NCBI GenBank assembly: GCA_944548615.1
Contig: OX155960.1
Coordinates: 9,883,996 to 9,947,995 of the forward strand
Direction: 5' to 3'
DNA from: Micropterix aruncella
Lineage: Eukaryota; Arthropoda; Insecta; Lepidoptera; Micropterigidae
Length of the DNA: 64,000 bases
In this document: positions 52,975-64,000 of the stretch, piece after piece
How the letters are laid out: every line of letters begins with the position of its first letter
Numbering within the stretch: the stretch's first letter is position 1
Made by a program: the position numbers and the translations under genes
The notes under the pieces: generated by a model
The model's input: only the letters and a program-made list of their open reading frames with translations
Database searches by the model: none
Told to the model about the DNA's origin: nothing

Positions 52975-54150
52975 ACTTCCAAAAAAAGTTCCTTACTGGA
53001 ATCAGCCAGAATAGCACTGGACTTGAGGTATGACAGTACAACCATGAGCGATGTGGACTTGAAGAAGTCTCTCTTGCGGGGGGGGATTACGACAGCAACA
53101 GTATGGCTCATGCTATTGGCTTTAAATGCCAAAATGATTATACAACAATTGGGGACTTTTGCATTCCACCTCCAATGCAATGGAAGGTAATGCTTTATGA
53201 CTGGACGCCAGAGATGCTGAATTTTATTTGAATGCCTTTCAGCATACACTTCCAGACCCCAGTAACCTCGCTCGTTAGAGCTATGCCGAGGATAGTTCAT
53301 GTCCCCTTTATAGCAACACCCCTTGCACAGTTAGACATATTCTAGCTGGCTGCAAGGTGGCCTTAATTAAATCAAGGACGGTACACTTACCGCCATAACA
53401 AAGTCCTCGCTGTTATTCGCTAGGTAATTCGCCTCTCAGTGGCTCGTGCCAACAAGGGTTTAACAGTATCCTCCAAACCTCCAATACAGTTTGTGCGAGA
53501 TGGCTCTAAAGGCAAAAACATTTAACTACAAAACCTTTCTCAATAATCTAGAATACTTCAGATTAGATTCTAAAGGTCGAGTTGGTCTCTAAGCAGTATA
53601 AATTCCCTGAAAGTCTCGGATGCACAGCCCTCCGTCCATATATAACTCTTTACTCTCTATCTCGGGGAAGACCCTTATTGTAGAATTAACTGTTCAAGGA
53701 GAATCGAATATACCAAAAGACCACGAGTACAAATTAAATAAATACCATGATCTCGCAAATTCCGTCATTCGGAACGGCTTCACTGTTCACCTTCACGTGG
53801 TGGAAGTTGGCGCTCGTGGCCTGCCAGCATAATCTATGTTTCACCTCTTTCCAGAAAAATGTTGGCCTTTCCAGAAAAATAATCATCTCTTCCTATCAAC
53901 TACTCTAATATCAACTAATCCTAGAAAAAATATCTAAAACCGCGATTTCCGCATCTCAAATTCTATGGCTGCGAAGGGTGAGTGAATGGGTGGTAAGGTG
54001 AACGCTCACATGTGGCAAGACACCTTTTCTAAACCTACCACAGCCGGTCGTTAGTCCGGAATCCACTAATCACCCCCCAGAATTGTAAAAATAGTATTAT
54101 GATGGGCCCGACTTCGGTTGGTGAATTCAACGGCAGCTCCGTTTGTATTT
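52975..54150 (+). pseudogene. LINE tail with CCHC and restriction-like endonuclease, copy 2
   Basis: Same order as 36660-37800: ATGAGCGATGTGGACTTGAA start block, CPL(Y)SNTPCTVRHILAGCKVAL (one Cys codon mutated), then SIYNSLLSISGKTLIVELTV at 53641-53700, HEYKLNKYHDLANSV and VHLHVVEVGARGLPA. Here the E of ELT, replaced by Q in copy 1, is present, but a stop follows GLPA and several indels break other parts. Copies share a common 3' end near GTTTGTATTTTATTTATT. Upstream (52640-52970) the two copies differ, so each is independently 5'-truncated. Confidence 0.72.
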
Positions 54151-54534
54151 TATTTATTCGAATTAATCATAAAAACTACGCTATATCTGAAAACCGCCAA
54201 TTTTCTCGTTTTGTTTCGGGTTGACTCGCATCCTTGTTACGGTCCTTGTCAAAGGGGGATATTTCGACGTGTTTTATCGACTTTCTGTCTACGCGGCCGC
54301 ACTGTGTAGCGGACCCTAAAGTGGGTGCAGGTGTTCGAACCGCGAACCACTTGGCCGTTTAGGGGATAGCCACTTGAAGGTTCACTGTGAGAGAAGTGCG
54401 TAGACTCTAATGCGAGATGGTGATATTACAGGCGATTTACGCTGCGGCCATCGTAACATTTTATTGCGGCCAGCGGATTTACATTGCGGCCATCGTCATA
54501 GTATATATTTTTTTAATAACAATTACAAATTTAT

Positions 54535-56370
54535 GTATTTTATTTTATTTTATTTTTATTTTATTTTATTTGGTACCCAAACAGAATATTGACAACACAT
54601 ACAGTGACATATATATACTACAGTTACATGACTACATCAATATCCTTTTGATACGAGTACACAATTAGCACAATGCATGAACAATGGTTGAATTTTTTAA
54701 AAAATACGTATAAAAAAAGGAAAAAAGCGAAAAATACCCGAATTACAGTATTTTAAAGAGGGACGCTTTGAAGGAGCATAAACTATCATGAAATATATCG
54801 ATGCGATTGTCAAGATGAAATTTGTTATACAGACGACATATACGTGGGATTACGTTATTTACTCCGGTATAGTTTTTTGCTAAAGGTGTTTTAAATAAGT
54901 CTGGGTATCGAAGACTTCTTTTAGTAATGTTAAATTGTATTTTTTCTATACAAGAGGTATCGATTTTATTATTTAAAATTTTGTACAGGAACACTAAATC
55001 TGCAACCTGCCGGCGTTTTTCTAATGTGACAAATTTAAAAGCAGTCAGTCTTTCCTCGTAGCCAGTCAGATGATTCTTAAGGCCGCATTTAAATGATAGC
55101 ATTCTCAGAAATTTCCTTTGAATGGATTCGACTCTATCGGAGTACGTTTTAAAATATGGGTTTCATATCGAGGACCCAAATTCAAGATGAGAACGCACTA
55201 GTGAGTTATAAAGCAGGATCATGCTGTTGTGATTTTTGAAATTCTTAGTGATCCGCATGATCAACCCCAGCATCCTATTTGCTTTCTCGACTATGTTCTC
55301 AATGTGTATCTTGAAATTTAGGTTTGAGTCAAATGTTATTCCTAGGTCACGGATGCTAGATACATTGCTTAGGTTGTGACCATTTATAGAATAGTCGTAT
55401 TAAACGTGACCCCTGTTCCTACAAAAGGACATCGAGTGACATTTACCTATGTTGAGAGCCATTTTATTTTCAGAACACCAAGTGAATAGCGAATCAAGGT
55501 CGTTTTGTATTTTATGGCAGTCAGATATGTTCATAATTTGATTATAAATTTTAACATCGTCCGCATACATTAAGAAATTACATTTTATTCTATTGGAAAG
55601 ATCATTTATGAAAATTAAAAATAAGAGGGGTCCTAAGTTGGAACCTTGTGGGACACCCGATGTTACGTCGAATACCGAAGACTCGAATCCCTTAATGACA
55701 ACTATCTGGCTACGGTTCATAATATATGACTTTAGCCATCGCAGTAAGTCCCCATGTATTCTATTATCCTTAAGTTTTCGAATGAAGATGGAGTGATCAA
55801 CTTTATCAAAGGCCTTTTGGAAGTCAGTATATATAACATCTACTTGTGTTCGTTTATCTAGTGAAGTACTAATATAATCTACATACTCAATAAGGTTTGT
55901 GTTAACAGATTTTTTTGGAAAAAATCCATTTTGCTGTGGACATAAGACATGTCTAACATGGTTAAAAACTTGGTTGTAAACAAGTGATTCTAAAACTTTG
56001 CCGAACGTAGATAATAAACTAATTGGCTTATAATTACTGATTTCAGTTTTGTCGCCAGATTTGTGCAATGGTATAATGTTCGAAATTTTCCAAAGTTCTG
56101 GAAAAACGCCAGGAGTTATAGACTTAGCATAGATAAATTGTAATGGAGTAGAAAGTTCGTTAGCACATCTTTGTATGAAATAAGGAGGTATGCAGTCCGG
56201 TCCCGGACCTTTGCTTACGTCTAAATTTTTTAAATTATAATAACTATCGCCTACATCAATTTTTACCGTATTTAGGCAGTAATTACTACTTTGGGACTGC
56301 TCAGGGGAACAAACATAATCAGAAGCCGGATTATAAACTGATTTAAAATATGTATAAAAATGTATAAAAT
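54535..56370 (-). pseudogene. LINE reverse transcriptase relic with A-rich tail
   Basis: Minus strand, from high to low coordinate: WKISNIIPLHKSGDKTEISN, YKPISLLSTFGKVLESLVY, VDVIYTDFQKAFDKVDHSIF (catalytic Asp), VTSGVPQGSNLGPLLFLIFI, FLMYADDVKIYNQI (YADD intact), MALNIGKCHSMSFCRNRGHV, then after a stop/frameshift near 55400 SIQRKFLRMLSFKCGLKNHL, QVADLVFLYKILNNKIDTSC, VNNVIPRICRLYNKFHLD. The 3' end on the minus strand is an (AAAAT)n run (54536-54570 as ATTTT on plus). 222 codons around the RT core stay open (55400-56068). Similar in layout to 12183-14003; both keep SGVxQGSNLGPLLF. Confidence 0.88.
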
Positions 56371-56548
56371 ATGGGAGTTAATGGGCCTTTGCTGAGTTGG
56401 CCACGAAGACCCATTCTGTTCAGGGTTGGTCACACTCACGGGTCAATACCTATCCGACGGCCTCCAATGAAGTGCGAGCCTGGGTAGGACTCTGACCTTA
56501 GGTCTAGTTTTCCCTAGGAATCAAACTTCTGGCGCTCCTGGACGGTGC
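56371..56548 (-). mobile_element. Family B copy B8, 178-bp end fragment
   Basis: GGGAGTTAATGGGCCTTTGC, GTTGGCCACGAAGACCCATT, CGGTCTCC-like block, ends at CTGGCGCTCCTGGACGGT, where LINE sequence begins directly. Sits exactly between two LINE fragments of the same strand. Confidence 0.7.
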
Positions 56549-56690
56549 ATGACGAATAGCATGCGGAAGCTGGTTCCAAAGTCGAACAAAGTGGACGGTA
56601 AATGTGTTGGTAAATAAAGAAGACTGATCTAGTGGAATTCATCTAACGAACCACTGAGTAATGCGAATATTTAACATAATATCATAATTT
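56549..56690 (-). pseudogene. LINE ORF2 C-terminal fragment
   Basis: Minus frame IPLDQSSLFTNTFTVHFVRL then WNQLPHAIRH: the (Y/F)xxSFxVxxxRLWNxLP motif near the end of LINE ORF2. One TGA stop just upstream of IPLD. Confidence 0.6.
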
Positions 56691-56889
56691 TGGTCGGCGT
56701 TAAAAGTTAGTGAAAGCTGCGAAAAGCTTCTATCCGTTCGCTTCTCATCTGCATACAATCTCCTATCCGCACTCGCCTCTAGCACTAATTATTCAATTAG
56801 TAAGTGAATGTGGAATGCAAAAAGGAAAGTGGAGAAACACAAGCCATTTCCATAAATGAAAATGTGGAGCGACGTCGGCTAACAAGGTT

Positions 56890-56990
56890 GTATGCAAATG
56901 ACGTCATTCTGTGCATGTGGCTGGCATTAAATAGAGGCGTTTTCACACTGACCGATCTTATACCTGAGAAGAGGTATAAAATCGGTCATT
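56890..56990 (+). promoter_or_regulatory. Octamer + CRE + hairpin containing a TATA sequence
   Basis: ATGCAAAT (56892-56899) overlaps TGACGTCA (56899-56906); 44 bp on, GACCGATCTTATACCT (56950-56965), GAGAAG loop, and AGGTATAAAATCGGTC (56972-56987) form a hairpin with one mismatch whose right arm holds TATAAAA. Promoter-like arrangement, no transcript assigned; an 88-codon frame (56804-57070) covers it without a recognisable domain. Confidence 0.25.
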
Positions 56991-57074
56991 TAGAGGCATC
57001 AGTCACGTACATCACTCGTAATATGTTACGTAGACGTATAATTAAACAAGAACTTACAACAAGTAATTAAACAA

Positions 57075-57211
57075 TTAAACAACCCGGCGGCTGCGCACCA
57101 ACCGGGCGCGTCTCCAGGTGGCGGATAGGAGAAGGCCCGAGGAGGGACCCCGGTTCGAGGGCTGATAACCCGAGTAACCCGAGTGTCGGGTGCTCCTCGG
57201 GTACAATGCAA
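57075..57211. other. GC-rich 137-bp block of unknown origin
   Basis: CCCGGCGGCTGCGCACCAAC, GTCTCCAGGTGGCGGATAGG, ACCCGAGTAACCCGAGTGTC; contrasts with AT-rich flanks and abuts repeat D. May be an untranslated end of a LINE; not recognised. Confidence 0.3.
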
Positions 57212-57500
57212 TACAATACAATACAATCAACTACTCCAGTAGATAGGCATTCCTACACTTGGATGCGTCACAAAATTAAATGCTAAAAATTTAATTATTA
57301 AAAACATAACTATCGTGATAGTTGTCATGGCTGTAATATTATATTCAATATTACCTACATACAAATAATCAAAATATACTAATGTGATTTAAGAGTCAGG
57401 GAGAATAATATATTAAAATAGAAATGCAAATTCTATGTAGAATAATCAAAAAATATATATTTTATTGTCAATCCAGCAATATGCCTTCGTTTTTTTTTTA
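57212..57500 (-). repeat. Repeat D, copy 2
   Basis: Inverted relative to 23030-23330: begins with ATACAATACAATACAATCAA, then TAGGCATTCCTACACTTGGA, ATAACTATCGTGATAGTTGT and ends near TTTATTGTCAATCCAGCAAT. Copies differ by about 10%. Confidence 0.65.
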
Positions 57501-57509
57501 AAAAATGAA

Positions 57510-58383
57510 TAGATGTATAATAAATTATATGAAAATTAGAATGTCAGCTATCATAATACCATTATGTTTAATACTTTACGCATTTCATTAATCATCAACA
57601 TGGAAAATAAACTCAGAATTGTCAAACTCCCTTATACCATAAATTGGGTTTCTTACCAAATTATGTATAATTATCTTTTTAAATTGGTCCTCTCCTCTCC
57701 AAGGCTTTACATTTGCTCTGGAATCTTATTATAGAAGGACCAATTTTGGTGAATAAAACTGTATCGCACTTTACTAAGTCGCTGTCGGTTTATGTGGAGA
57801 TTGGACTTATTCCTCGTATCGTGATGATGAAAATCACTATTCACTGGAGCTTCTGTTAGGTGTCTACGAGCGTACATAATATTTTGGTAGATGTAAGAAG
57901 AAAATAGAGTCATTATTCCTGATTTTACAAATAGCGGCTTACAAGAACTTCTTGGTGAGACTCTATATAAACTGCGTACCGCTCTTTTCTGGAGGAGAAA
58001 AAATCTTTTTGAGTTTGGTGCCATTCCCCAAAACAGTAGGCCATACGTTATTAGGGAGTGGAAATATGCTAAATAAACGGGTTTAGCTGCTTCAAACCCG
58101 CATAAACTTCTTATCTTTCTAATGGTGAATATGGCACTGCACATTTTTTTACTGAGATCATTTAAGTGATCAGACCATTGTAATTTTTGATCAATTTCTA
58201 ATCCGAGAAATTTCGTGGAGGAGACATTTTCTAGTTGGCCAGACCCAAAGTATACTTCTATTTCATTATAATCAGATGGCCGCAAAGAGAAGCATATTGA
58301 TTTTGATTTATTTACGTTAAGTGACAATTTATTAACTTGGAACCATATACTAAGCCTGTCTATTGTTTCTTTTATCTTTGGGC
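57510..58383 (-). pseudogene. Jockey-like LINE, RT C-terminal third
   Basis: A 206-codon open frame (57707-58327) extended upstream to about 58383: ETIDRLSIWFQVNKLSLNVN, SKSICFSLRPSD, TKFLGLEIDQKLQWSDHLND, KIRSLCGFEAAKPVYLAYFH, SLITYGLLFWGMAPNSKRFF, LLQKRAVRSLYRVSPRSSCK, RNKSNLHINRQRLSKVRYSF and WSFYNKIPEQ. This is the region after the catalytic centre up to the C-terminus. No stop within the frame. The catalytic half is missing, replaced abruptly at 58384 by a GC-rich block. An internal 166-bp part recurs at 42168-42333. Confidence 0.85.
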
Positions 58384-58800
58384 CAAAGAGTGGCTAATCC
58401 ACTGTGTGGAAGACCCCACCGCGGACCAACTCTTCAAGCCGAGGTGTTAGCTACCGTGCTAATGGCTGCTTGGCGCAGGGGGTGCTGAGTCTCTTACGGT
58501 GCCTCCCGGATACCGGGCGTCCTCCGGGTAGTATAAGCCAAGCCCCGGTCATACGCGGCTCTGTCCGGGTAATATAACACTACCGCGGAACTCGTGGGAA
58601 CAACATGGAATAAATAAACGGTATACCACGAAAAATAAACCTAATAGAAGCACTCCAGGGGGTGGCTTTGTCACAAAGCGAGCAACCGGAGACATCCAAT
58701 GCGGGTCGGGCCCATCAAAAAGCCCAATCAAAAAGCCCGAGCCCCAAAAGCCCATCAAAAGCTCATAACAACGTCTTTACGAATCAATATTTTTTGTTAT
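58384..58800. other. GC-rich block and CCATCAAAAAGCCC repeats
   Basis: 58384-58600 holds CCGGATACCGGGCGTCCTCC and similar; an A-rich stretch with AATAAATAAAC follows at 58608-58618, as at a retroelement 3' end. 58711-58762 contains four degenerate copies of CCATCAAAAAGCCC. 58801-59500 is AT-rich without features. Confidence 0.35.
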
Positions 58801-59499
58801 TTTATTATTCAGAATCCTACAAGGGTTGGAAACATGTCGAGCGGGACGAACCTTTTTTTTGCCCCCCGCAAAAAGCCTGTAACTCTTTGAATTTTTCTTA
58901 ATTTTTTGTGTCGTATTTTTGTATACTACCCTTCGGCTACGTAACGACCAAATTCGGTTGCACATCAGAACACCGTTGACTACGTAACGATCAATATTGA
59001 CGGCTTGCTCCCGGAGCGCACAGTAATACTATTTTCTAATTCGAACGCATCCTAAAATCCATACCAAATATCTCATTATTACCATAGATACATAGACGGC
59101 TGCTAAAATAATTTCGCGCGTCATTTCGGGATATTTCTGGTATAATTCCATTGTCAAACATCATCATTTTTGTTTTTGAGAAATCATCAAAAGTTTTACT
59201 GTTTTTATGAGCTAATATCTAAATGCTTTGTATGTAAATAAGCAAAACGAAATAATAGCTTTGATAGAGAATTTAATAAAAATCACGATAATATTTACAA
59301 CTTTAAATAGGGTTCCGTATTTTTCCGTAAGACAAATACAAGTTAGAAATGCCGTGTTTTTTTCACTTTTTCGACTTTCTCATATTTATTCATAATTATC
59401 TAATTGTTATACAAAATGAGATTCCAATATTCTATACAGGAAATTTCAAGGCAATTATTTCATAGTTATTCTTTTTATGATTACTATAATAGTTCCATA

Positions 59500-59778
59500 G
59501 TTATAGTACTTTTTTGTCGAGCGCGGCGATATTGCAAGAAATTCCAATAAATTGCCGCGGTCTGCCATGAAATTATGCCGCTACTGGAAGGGTTAACACG
59601 TCAATAAAGATCTTGTAAAAATATGGTTAATAAAAAATAATTTATTTAGTAATCCGACTTGGAAAAATGATTAAAATTTAGATCAGAATGGGGTTAAAGA
59701 GGGCCCCGAATAGTGCAAAGATAGGACCCCGAGATTTCGACGGCCTAAGGGTCTCTACATGAAGTTAATCCGGCCCTG
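59500..59778. mobile_element. hAT element terminus (right end)
   Basis: Ends GAAGTTAATCCGGCCCTG at 59778; its complement CAGGGCCGGATTAACTTC is a typical hAT terminus, followed inward by AGACCCTTAGGCCGTCG. No opposite end with a matching 8-bp duplication of CCCCTATA was found upstream, so the element is truncated. The left limit is approximate. Confidence 0.5.
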
Positions 59779-60561
59779 CCCCTATATCGTGTTTTACATC
59801 CGGATCGAAAAATATTACGAAAGCCCGCACTAGCGTTGACATATCACAACAGCCTGCTAAAATAAGCCCTTCATCATGTCCAGCTCCAGGGAGACCATGG
59901 CCATTTAGATAGTAGCTATTAGGGGTGTCTTTAAGTCGGCGACGTTGCCGCTACGACTTGGCCGGCCCGTCGCCACGTTGCCGTATTTATTTATGGTTAT
60001 TACTGCCAGGGCGGACTTATTCTTGTATCGTTATGCTTGAATTATTGTGGACGTGACTTATACTCGTATTGTTGTCGAGTGTAAACGGCGCTTACCCTCC
60101 CGCTGTGATGAAGCAGTTTTGGCTTCATGGCTAATAGCGCTTTTACATGATTTTTTATCGAAAGTAGGCGTAGGCCGTGGTTACAGTATACCGAGAGAAC
60201 GCTAGACGCACTCTGGAGCGACAAGGCGATGCGGGAATAGGTTGCAAGGGAAGTGAGCAGAGGGATACGTATCAGCGAATTCCTTTAGTTGGCATTACGC
60301 GCGGGTGAAGGTTGGTGAATGTCCCGAACATTTGAACATCTACGTCGGCAGAGTAGCAGACATATGCAAGCCCTTATGACTCGTGACGTAGCTAACTTCT
60401 ATTTCAACTTTGTTTCATGAGAAGCCACTGTCTGGTATACGTGGTAGCCGTGGTAGTCGTAGACAATAGCGATAATGGCGATACATGAACTAGGTTATAA
60501 AGAGACACTGCGAGAACTTTACAAAGAAATTCGTATTCTTGCTGTTGCTTGTCAGTTTGTT
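59779..60561. other. Mixed-composition intergenic DNA
   Basis: GC content is higher than in most of the window (for example CGACGTTGCCGCTACGACTT) but frames are short (60 codons at 60042-60224) and carry no motif. Nothing is assigned. Confidence 0.35.
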
Positions 60562-61702
60562 TCCTAATGGATCCGCGTAGCTTGGGTGGTGTTGGCCAAT
60601 TTTAATGTGACCTTGGACTTACCAACTCGTGGTTTAACTCCTATCCGGTAGCCTCCTCGTAGAGAGACTTAACCTGACAGGGGCGCTGACACATTCTGCC
60701 ACGACTGTAATCTGCAGTCAGAAGCGTTTGGGATCAGAAGTTTTCTGGGGGAACACCTCCGGCGGAACCAGGCGGTTGGTGCACTGTCCGGTTTGCTAGA
60801 CGCTATCTCCATCCGGTCAATAACCACGTATCGGCCTAACGTCATCTATCCGTGAAACGATCCGTTGACCACCCGATCGCGAGTGCACCTGACCGGTAAA
60901 GGTTTCCAAGTTCCCTGGTAAATTCGAACCAAATTATCGCTAACATCAGGTAGAGGCCACGTAAGCGACTTTAGACCCATCGCCAGACAAGAGGACGGAG
61001 AAATCCTGCCAATACTGGTATATGCGGCCCTAGGCTGCCTACTAGGTTCAGTTCACAGTGCCGCACGGTAGGACGTTGGACTAAACAGTCGACTGTTCCG
61101 TCTCTTGTTGTAGCTAAGGCTGATGCTAGGATTGTATCTAAATAGTTGACAATTCCGTCTGAAGGGTTGAAGGGTGGGCCTGAAGGGTTAAGTCTCTGCT
61201 TTCACCCTAAGGTTGAATGAATGATCTTTTATCGTTATACCTTTGTAGTGACTCATGACGATGAACAATGCAATATTAAACCCAGCAGACATTCCTAGTT
61301 CCAAGATTCAATTGACGTCTTTGAAATCAGCAAAATTGTCTATTGCCTGATAACTAATAGCTTTCAAAGAAATGATAATTTCGTTTTTAAATGCGTCTTT
61401 TTTACGTTGCATATAATGTATGTATTAAAATAGCGTCTTTTATAGTAACACCAGATTCACCGATATATAAGCGCGTATATTTAACCTATTACTCTCGTTT
61501 GATGTTATCATTGGTAAGCCGCCTCTATTGTCTTAGCTACTTTCAAATAATTAAATGATCTAAGCATTAACACTGTGTTTATCCAACCGCATGTATGATG
61601 AGGAAACAAGATTTTCACAACGTTGGGCCCTGACCATAACGACAACGCACAACATCAGAGATTTCCCACACCTTCTTGGGTTGGCCGATTCGCCCATAAC
61701 AG
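60562..61702 (-). mobile_element. Family B copy B9, divergent, interrupted by a solo LTR
   Basis: Collinear with B3: CCTAATGGATCCGCGTAGCT, CCGGTAGCCTCCTCGTAGAG, TTATCGCTAACATC, CGTTATACC at 61231-61241, then the LTR, then CTTGGGTTGGCCGATTCGCC and AACAGTTAACAACTC. Removing the LTR and one CCTT restores a continuous unit. Confidence 0.6.
61244..61670 (+). mobile_element. Solo LTR (family F), 4-bp target duplication CCTT
   Basis: Begins TGTAGTGACTCATGACGATG, ends CAGAGATTTCCCACA; CCTT at 61240-61243 and 61671-61674. TATATAAG at 61464-61471. 427 bp, collinear with 51603-52089 but about 60 bp shorter. Inserted in family B copy B9. The remainder to 62560 is AT-rich without features. Confidence 0.83.
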
Positions 61703-62561
61703 TTAACAACTCGAAAGTATTGCTTTTCAGTTCATTTTGCAAATATATTTCTTTAAAAAGTACAGCTGTTTAATAATGCTAATTACCGACATAATATAAA
61801 TACGAGAATTACATAATAAATAAGATATCAGTTCTTAAGTTCGGATTAAAAACGGTCAGGATTTCTTTTACAGCGCAATGTACACATACATATTATATTC
61901 AATTTACTAATAAAAAATTATTTTAACTTTGAATTTACTAAAAAAACAAGTAAAGCATTGTATTAGAGACTATAACGACAATATTGATAATCTTTACCGT
62001 AACTCAGCTGGTCTCACAAATGTAGGTTCCAAACATACGCGAAACGACAATAATTTTAATGAAACATTATAAAAATATTGCTACGCGATTTACCTCGTAT
62101 GTATTGACGTCAGGATAACCCGTTTCAAAGGCTTTATTATTTATACTTTTACCTTTTGTACGTTTATGCGTAATTATAGAGATATCTTAGAAAGATGATG
62201 TTATTTTTCAAAATATATTAAAGATGGTGTAATACTTTTTTGAGGTCGTATGTCGTATAACTAGTATGGGTTATCAGCCAGTGTTGAAATCTATATCCAA
62301 ACATTTTTGGTTCTAATACTCGTTTTGACTTTGGAGGATTATTCTTACTTTGGAGGATTATTGATCGGGGGATTGAGTTTACAGGTCAATCGCATAACAT
62401 TATTTAAATATCCATTGACTTTTGATCAGTTGATTTATGCTTTTAGCATGTAGGTATATTGTAGGCTTTTTGCGTATCGTACAGTCGTATAGCCTTGAGT
62501 ACTTGATTATCAAATTGAATATCACCGTCTCATAGATTTTATACTTAATTTATGGTCATAC

Positions 62562-62664
62562 CTTTACCAATCTATTGAAAATATTCATTTCAGTAAATGA
62601 TATGCTTTCAGTAAATGATATACTTTACCAATCTATTAAAAATATTCATTTCAGTAAATGATAT
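62562..62664 (+). repeat. 61-bp tandem duplication beside the Penelope tail
   Basis: CTTTACCAATCTATTGAAAA ... TTTCAGTAAATGATAT starts at 62562 and again at 62623; the second unit runs straight into ATTATAAATAGGATAGAAAC of the Penelope-like element. Confidence 0.7.
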
Positions 62665-64000
62665 TATAAATAGGATAGAAACGAATTTACTGCGTGAAAT
62701 TTGTAGCACCCGACGTTTCGGTGATGTTGCAGCCGCCGTTGTCTAGGGTAGACTGAAAGAGCTGTCAATCCGTTGTTTCCGGGTAGGCCGCATACCACTT
62801 ACGCCTCTGCGTAGGTTGTAACGGTGGTGGGGGGGCGAGCTCGGAGCGCGCGAATTTCGAAAATCCGTCTTGCACACAACACTCCCTGTATCCTGTCTTA
62901 CGTCCTTGCGTTCGGCGTTCGGCGGCGGGAATATTTTAAGAAGAGGGTTCCAAGTAGAAGAGAGTTTGTAACCGTCGTCTATATTGAATTTCGAGGTTCT
63001 TCTTATTTCAATAGCTTCCCGGATCATGCGAGGAAAGTAGAATTGTACCTTGGATAGCACAATGGGATTTTAAAACTGCATCCAGTGGTTACTTTCGTTT
63101 CTAACAGCTTTGATGTGTTCTGTCAGTCGCGTGGCTATGGACCGTTTCGTTTGTCCAACGTAGGCTAGACCGCAGCTGCATTCGACTTTATACACACCCG
63201 GGATTTGCAGTGGTATTACATCCTGTACAGGCCTCAAAAATCGGGCTATATTTTGGGTCGGTTTGATGATCGATTTTACATATATCGAATCTGTTTAGCA
63301 TCTTACTAATTCGATCTGTCACGGTAAGAATGTTCTTGATCTCCTCGGTTTCTGAGTTTCGTCTGTATTAGATTGAGTGCGTGTCTCGTGATATTTTCCG
63401 TATCCATTTCTCCTAAGGACATCATTGACATGTTCCATCTACTGCGGAAAATGCTCAGCGTGCTCGATTTACGAGCGACGTTTGCACTGAACGTAGATGG
63501 TAGGGATGATGGTGTGAGCTTGCATGAAAATATCTGTCCGAGAGTATTGTCACTTCTCCTCGTCACTTTGACATCCAAAAATGGTAGGGAGTCGTCCTTC
63601 TTTACTTCAAAAGTGAATCTGATTTTTGGGTGTATGGAGTGTAGATGACCAAGAAATTCTTTTACCGTTTGTATGTTACCCTTCAGGATGCAGAAGGTAT
63701 TGTTGACGAATTTATTTCGTTGCCTATATTTTGTTTTTGGACACAGCCGTGGCACTTTAATAAGACTCAGAAAGGAAGCTCGTTTTATTATCGGGAGTGT
63801 CTAGTAAGGCGGGCTTGGATGCACTTCACTGAGCACATTAGAAAAACAAACAACTGCGGTTATTTTCTTTGGTAAACGTGCTGAAAGCAAGCATTTTGCG
63901 ATGTTTACGATTCGTGATTACGGGTTAATGAATCGACAAGCGAAAACCCAGGTAAGGTGAATTGAAAGTTTATTAGTATATAACACATATAACACATGAA
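62664..64000 (-). pseudogene. Penelope-like element: RT C-terminus, GIY-YIG endonuclease and tail
   Basis: Minus strand from the window edge: RT remains with NKFVNNTFCILKGNIQTVKE (63700s), FTFEVKKDDSLPFLDVKVTR, then a linker, PGVYKVECSCGLAYVGQTKR (about 63215-63155: GVY...YVG pair of the GIY-YIG nuclease), SIATRLTEHIKAVRN, FYFPRMIREAIEIRR, WNPLLKIFPPPNAERKDVRQ and a basic tail, ending in the non-coding motif CTACCCTAGACAACGGCGGC ... CGAAACGTCGGGTGCTAC. RT position YVDD appears as FVNN, which would abolish catalysis. Relative to 22042-22476 about 17 residues after KAVRN are deleted and a stop replaces Q after MQF. The 5' part lies beyond 64000. Confidence 0.88.

Noticed and set aside
1..64000. 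CRISPR arrays, rRNA, prokaryotic operons or phage genes
   Set aside because: No spacer-repeat structure, no ribosomal core sequence, and no coding clusters; the content is that of an animal nuclear genome.

Overview
The window looks like gene-poor nuclear DNA of an insect, most probably a moth or butterfly. It is AT-rich, has no operons, rRNA, tRNA or CRISPR signatures, and almost every recognisable stretch is a mobile element or its relic. The taxonomic call rests on the element mix: small Helitrons starting TCTATACTAATATTATA and ending in a GC-rich stem plus CTAG, as described in Lepidoptera; Jockey/CR1-type LINEs; Penelope-like elements with GIY-YIG endonuclease; hAT and Tc1/mariner-like short elements. 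That call is inference, not proof. No host protein-coding gene can be established. A few CpG-rich patches with good splice-donor sequences are listed as weak candidates for first exons.

Layout. 1-4.2 kb: LINE relic on the minus strand, a 1.3-kb palindromic element (family B), a Penelope tail scrap and a LINE 3' half with RNase H. 4.5-7.1 kb: short DNA elements, one split by a LINE 3' end, then a CpG-rich patch. 7.3-14.2 kb: a badly decayed LINE (ORF1, endonuclease, reverse transcriptase) followed by the best preserved ORF of the window, a 606-codon reverse transcriptase on the minus strand. 14.3-16.1 kb: Helitron and Penelope tail palindrome. 17.9-20.4 kb: family B, MITE A, LINE 3' end. 21.7-22.6 kb: a young palindromic Penelope insertion with a 14-bp target duplication. 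23-31 kb: families D, B, A, B, C and B, with several perfect hairpins. 31-36 kb: CpG patch, possible two-exon transcript, 92-bp minisatellite, LINE endonuclease scrap, MITE G. 36.6-37.8 kb and 53.0-54.2 kb: two copies of a LINE tail with CCHC and a restriction-like endonuclease. 38.3-40.8 kb: two Helitrons, one carrying an LTR and one carrying a LINE. 41.1-42.5 kb: 117-bp tandem repeat and a family B palindrome that encloses a LINE fragment. 43-48 kb: LINE 3' ends. 48.0-51.4 kb: RNase H-bearing LINE interrupted by a hAT element with a perfect 8-bp duplication. 51.6 and 61.2 kb: two solo LTRs of one family. 54.5-58.4 kb: LINE relics. 59.8 kb: hAT end. 62.7-64 kb: Penelope-like element running off the window.

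The least expected component is family B: a GC-rich, apparently non-coding unit of about 650 bp found nine times, as single units or as head-to-head inverted pairs. It begins near CTACAACGGGCGAACCCGTC and ends near CATTAGCTCCC. One copy sits inside another repeat, so it has moved, and one inverted pair surrounds an internal LINE fragment. I do not recognise it as a named family. Nested insertions give a relative chronology at several places: LINE in MITE A, LTR and LINE in Helitrons, hAT in LINE, solo LTR in family B, and family B in family C.
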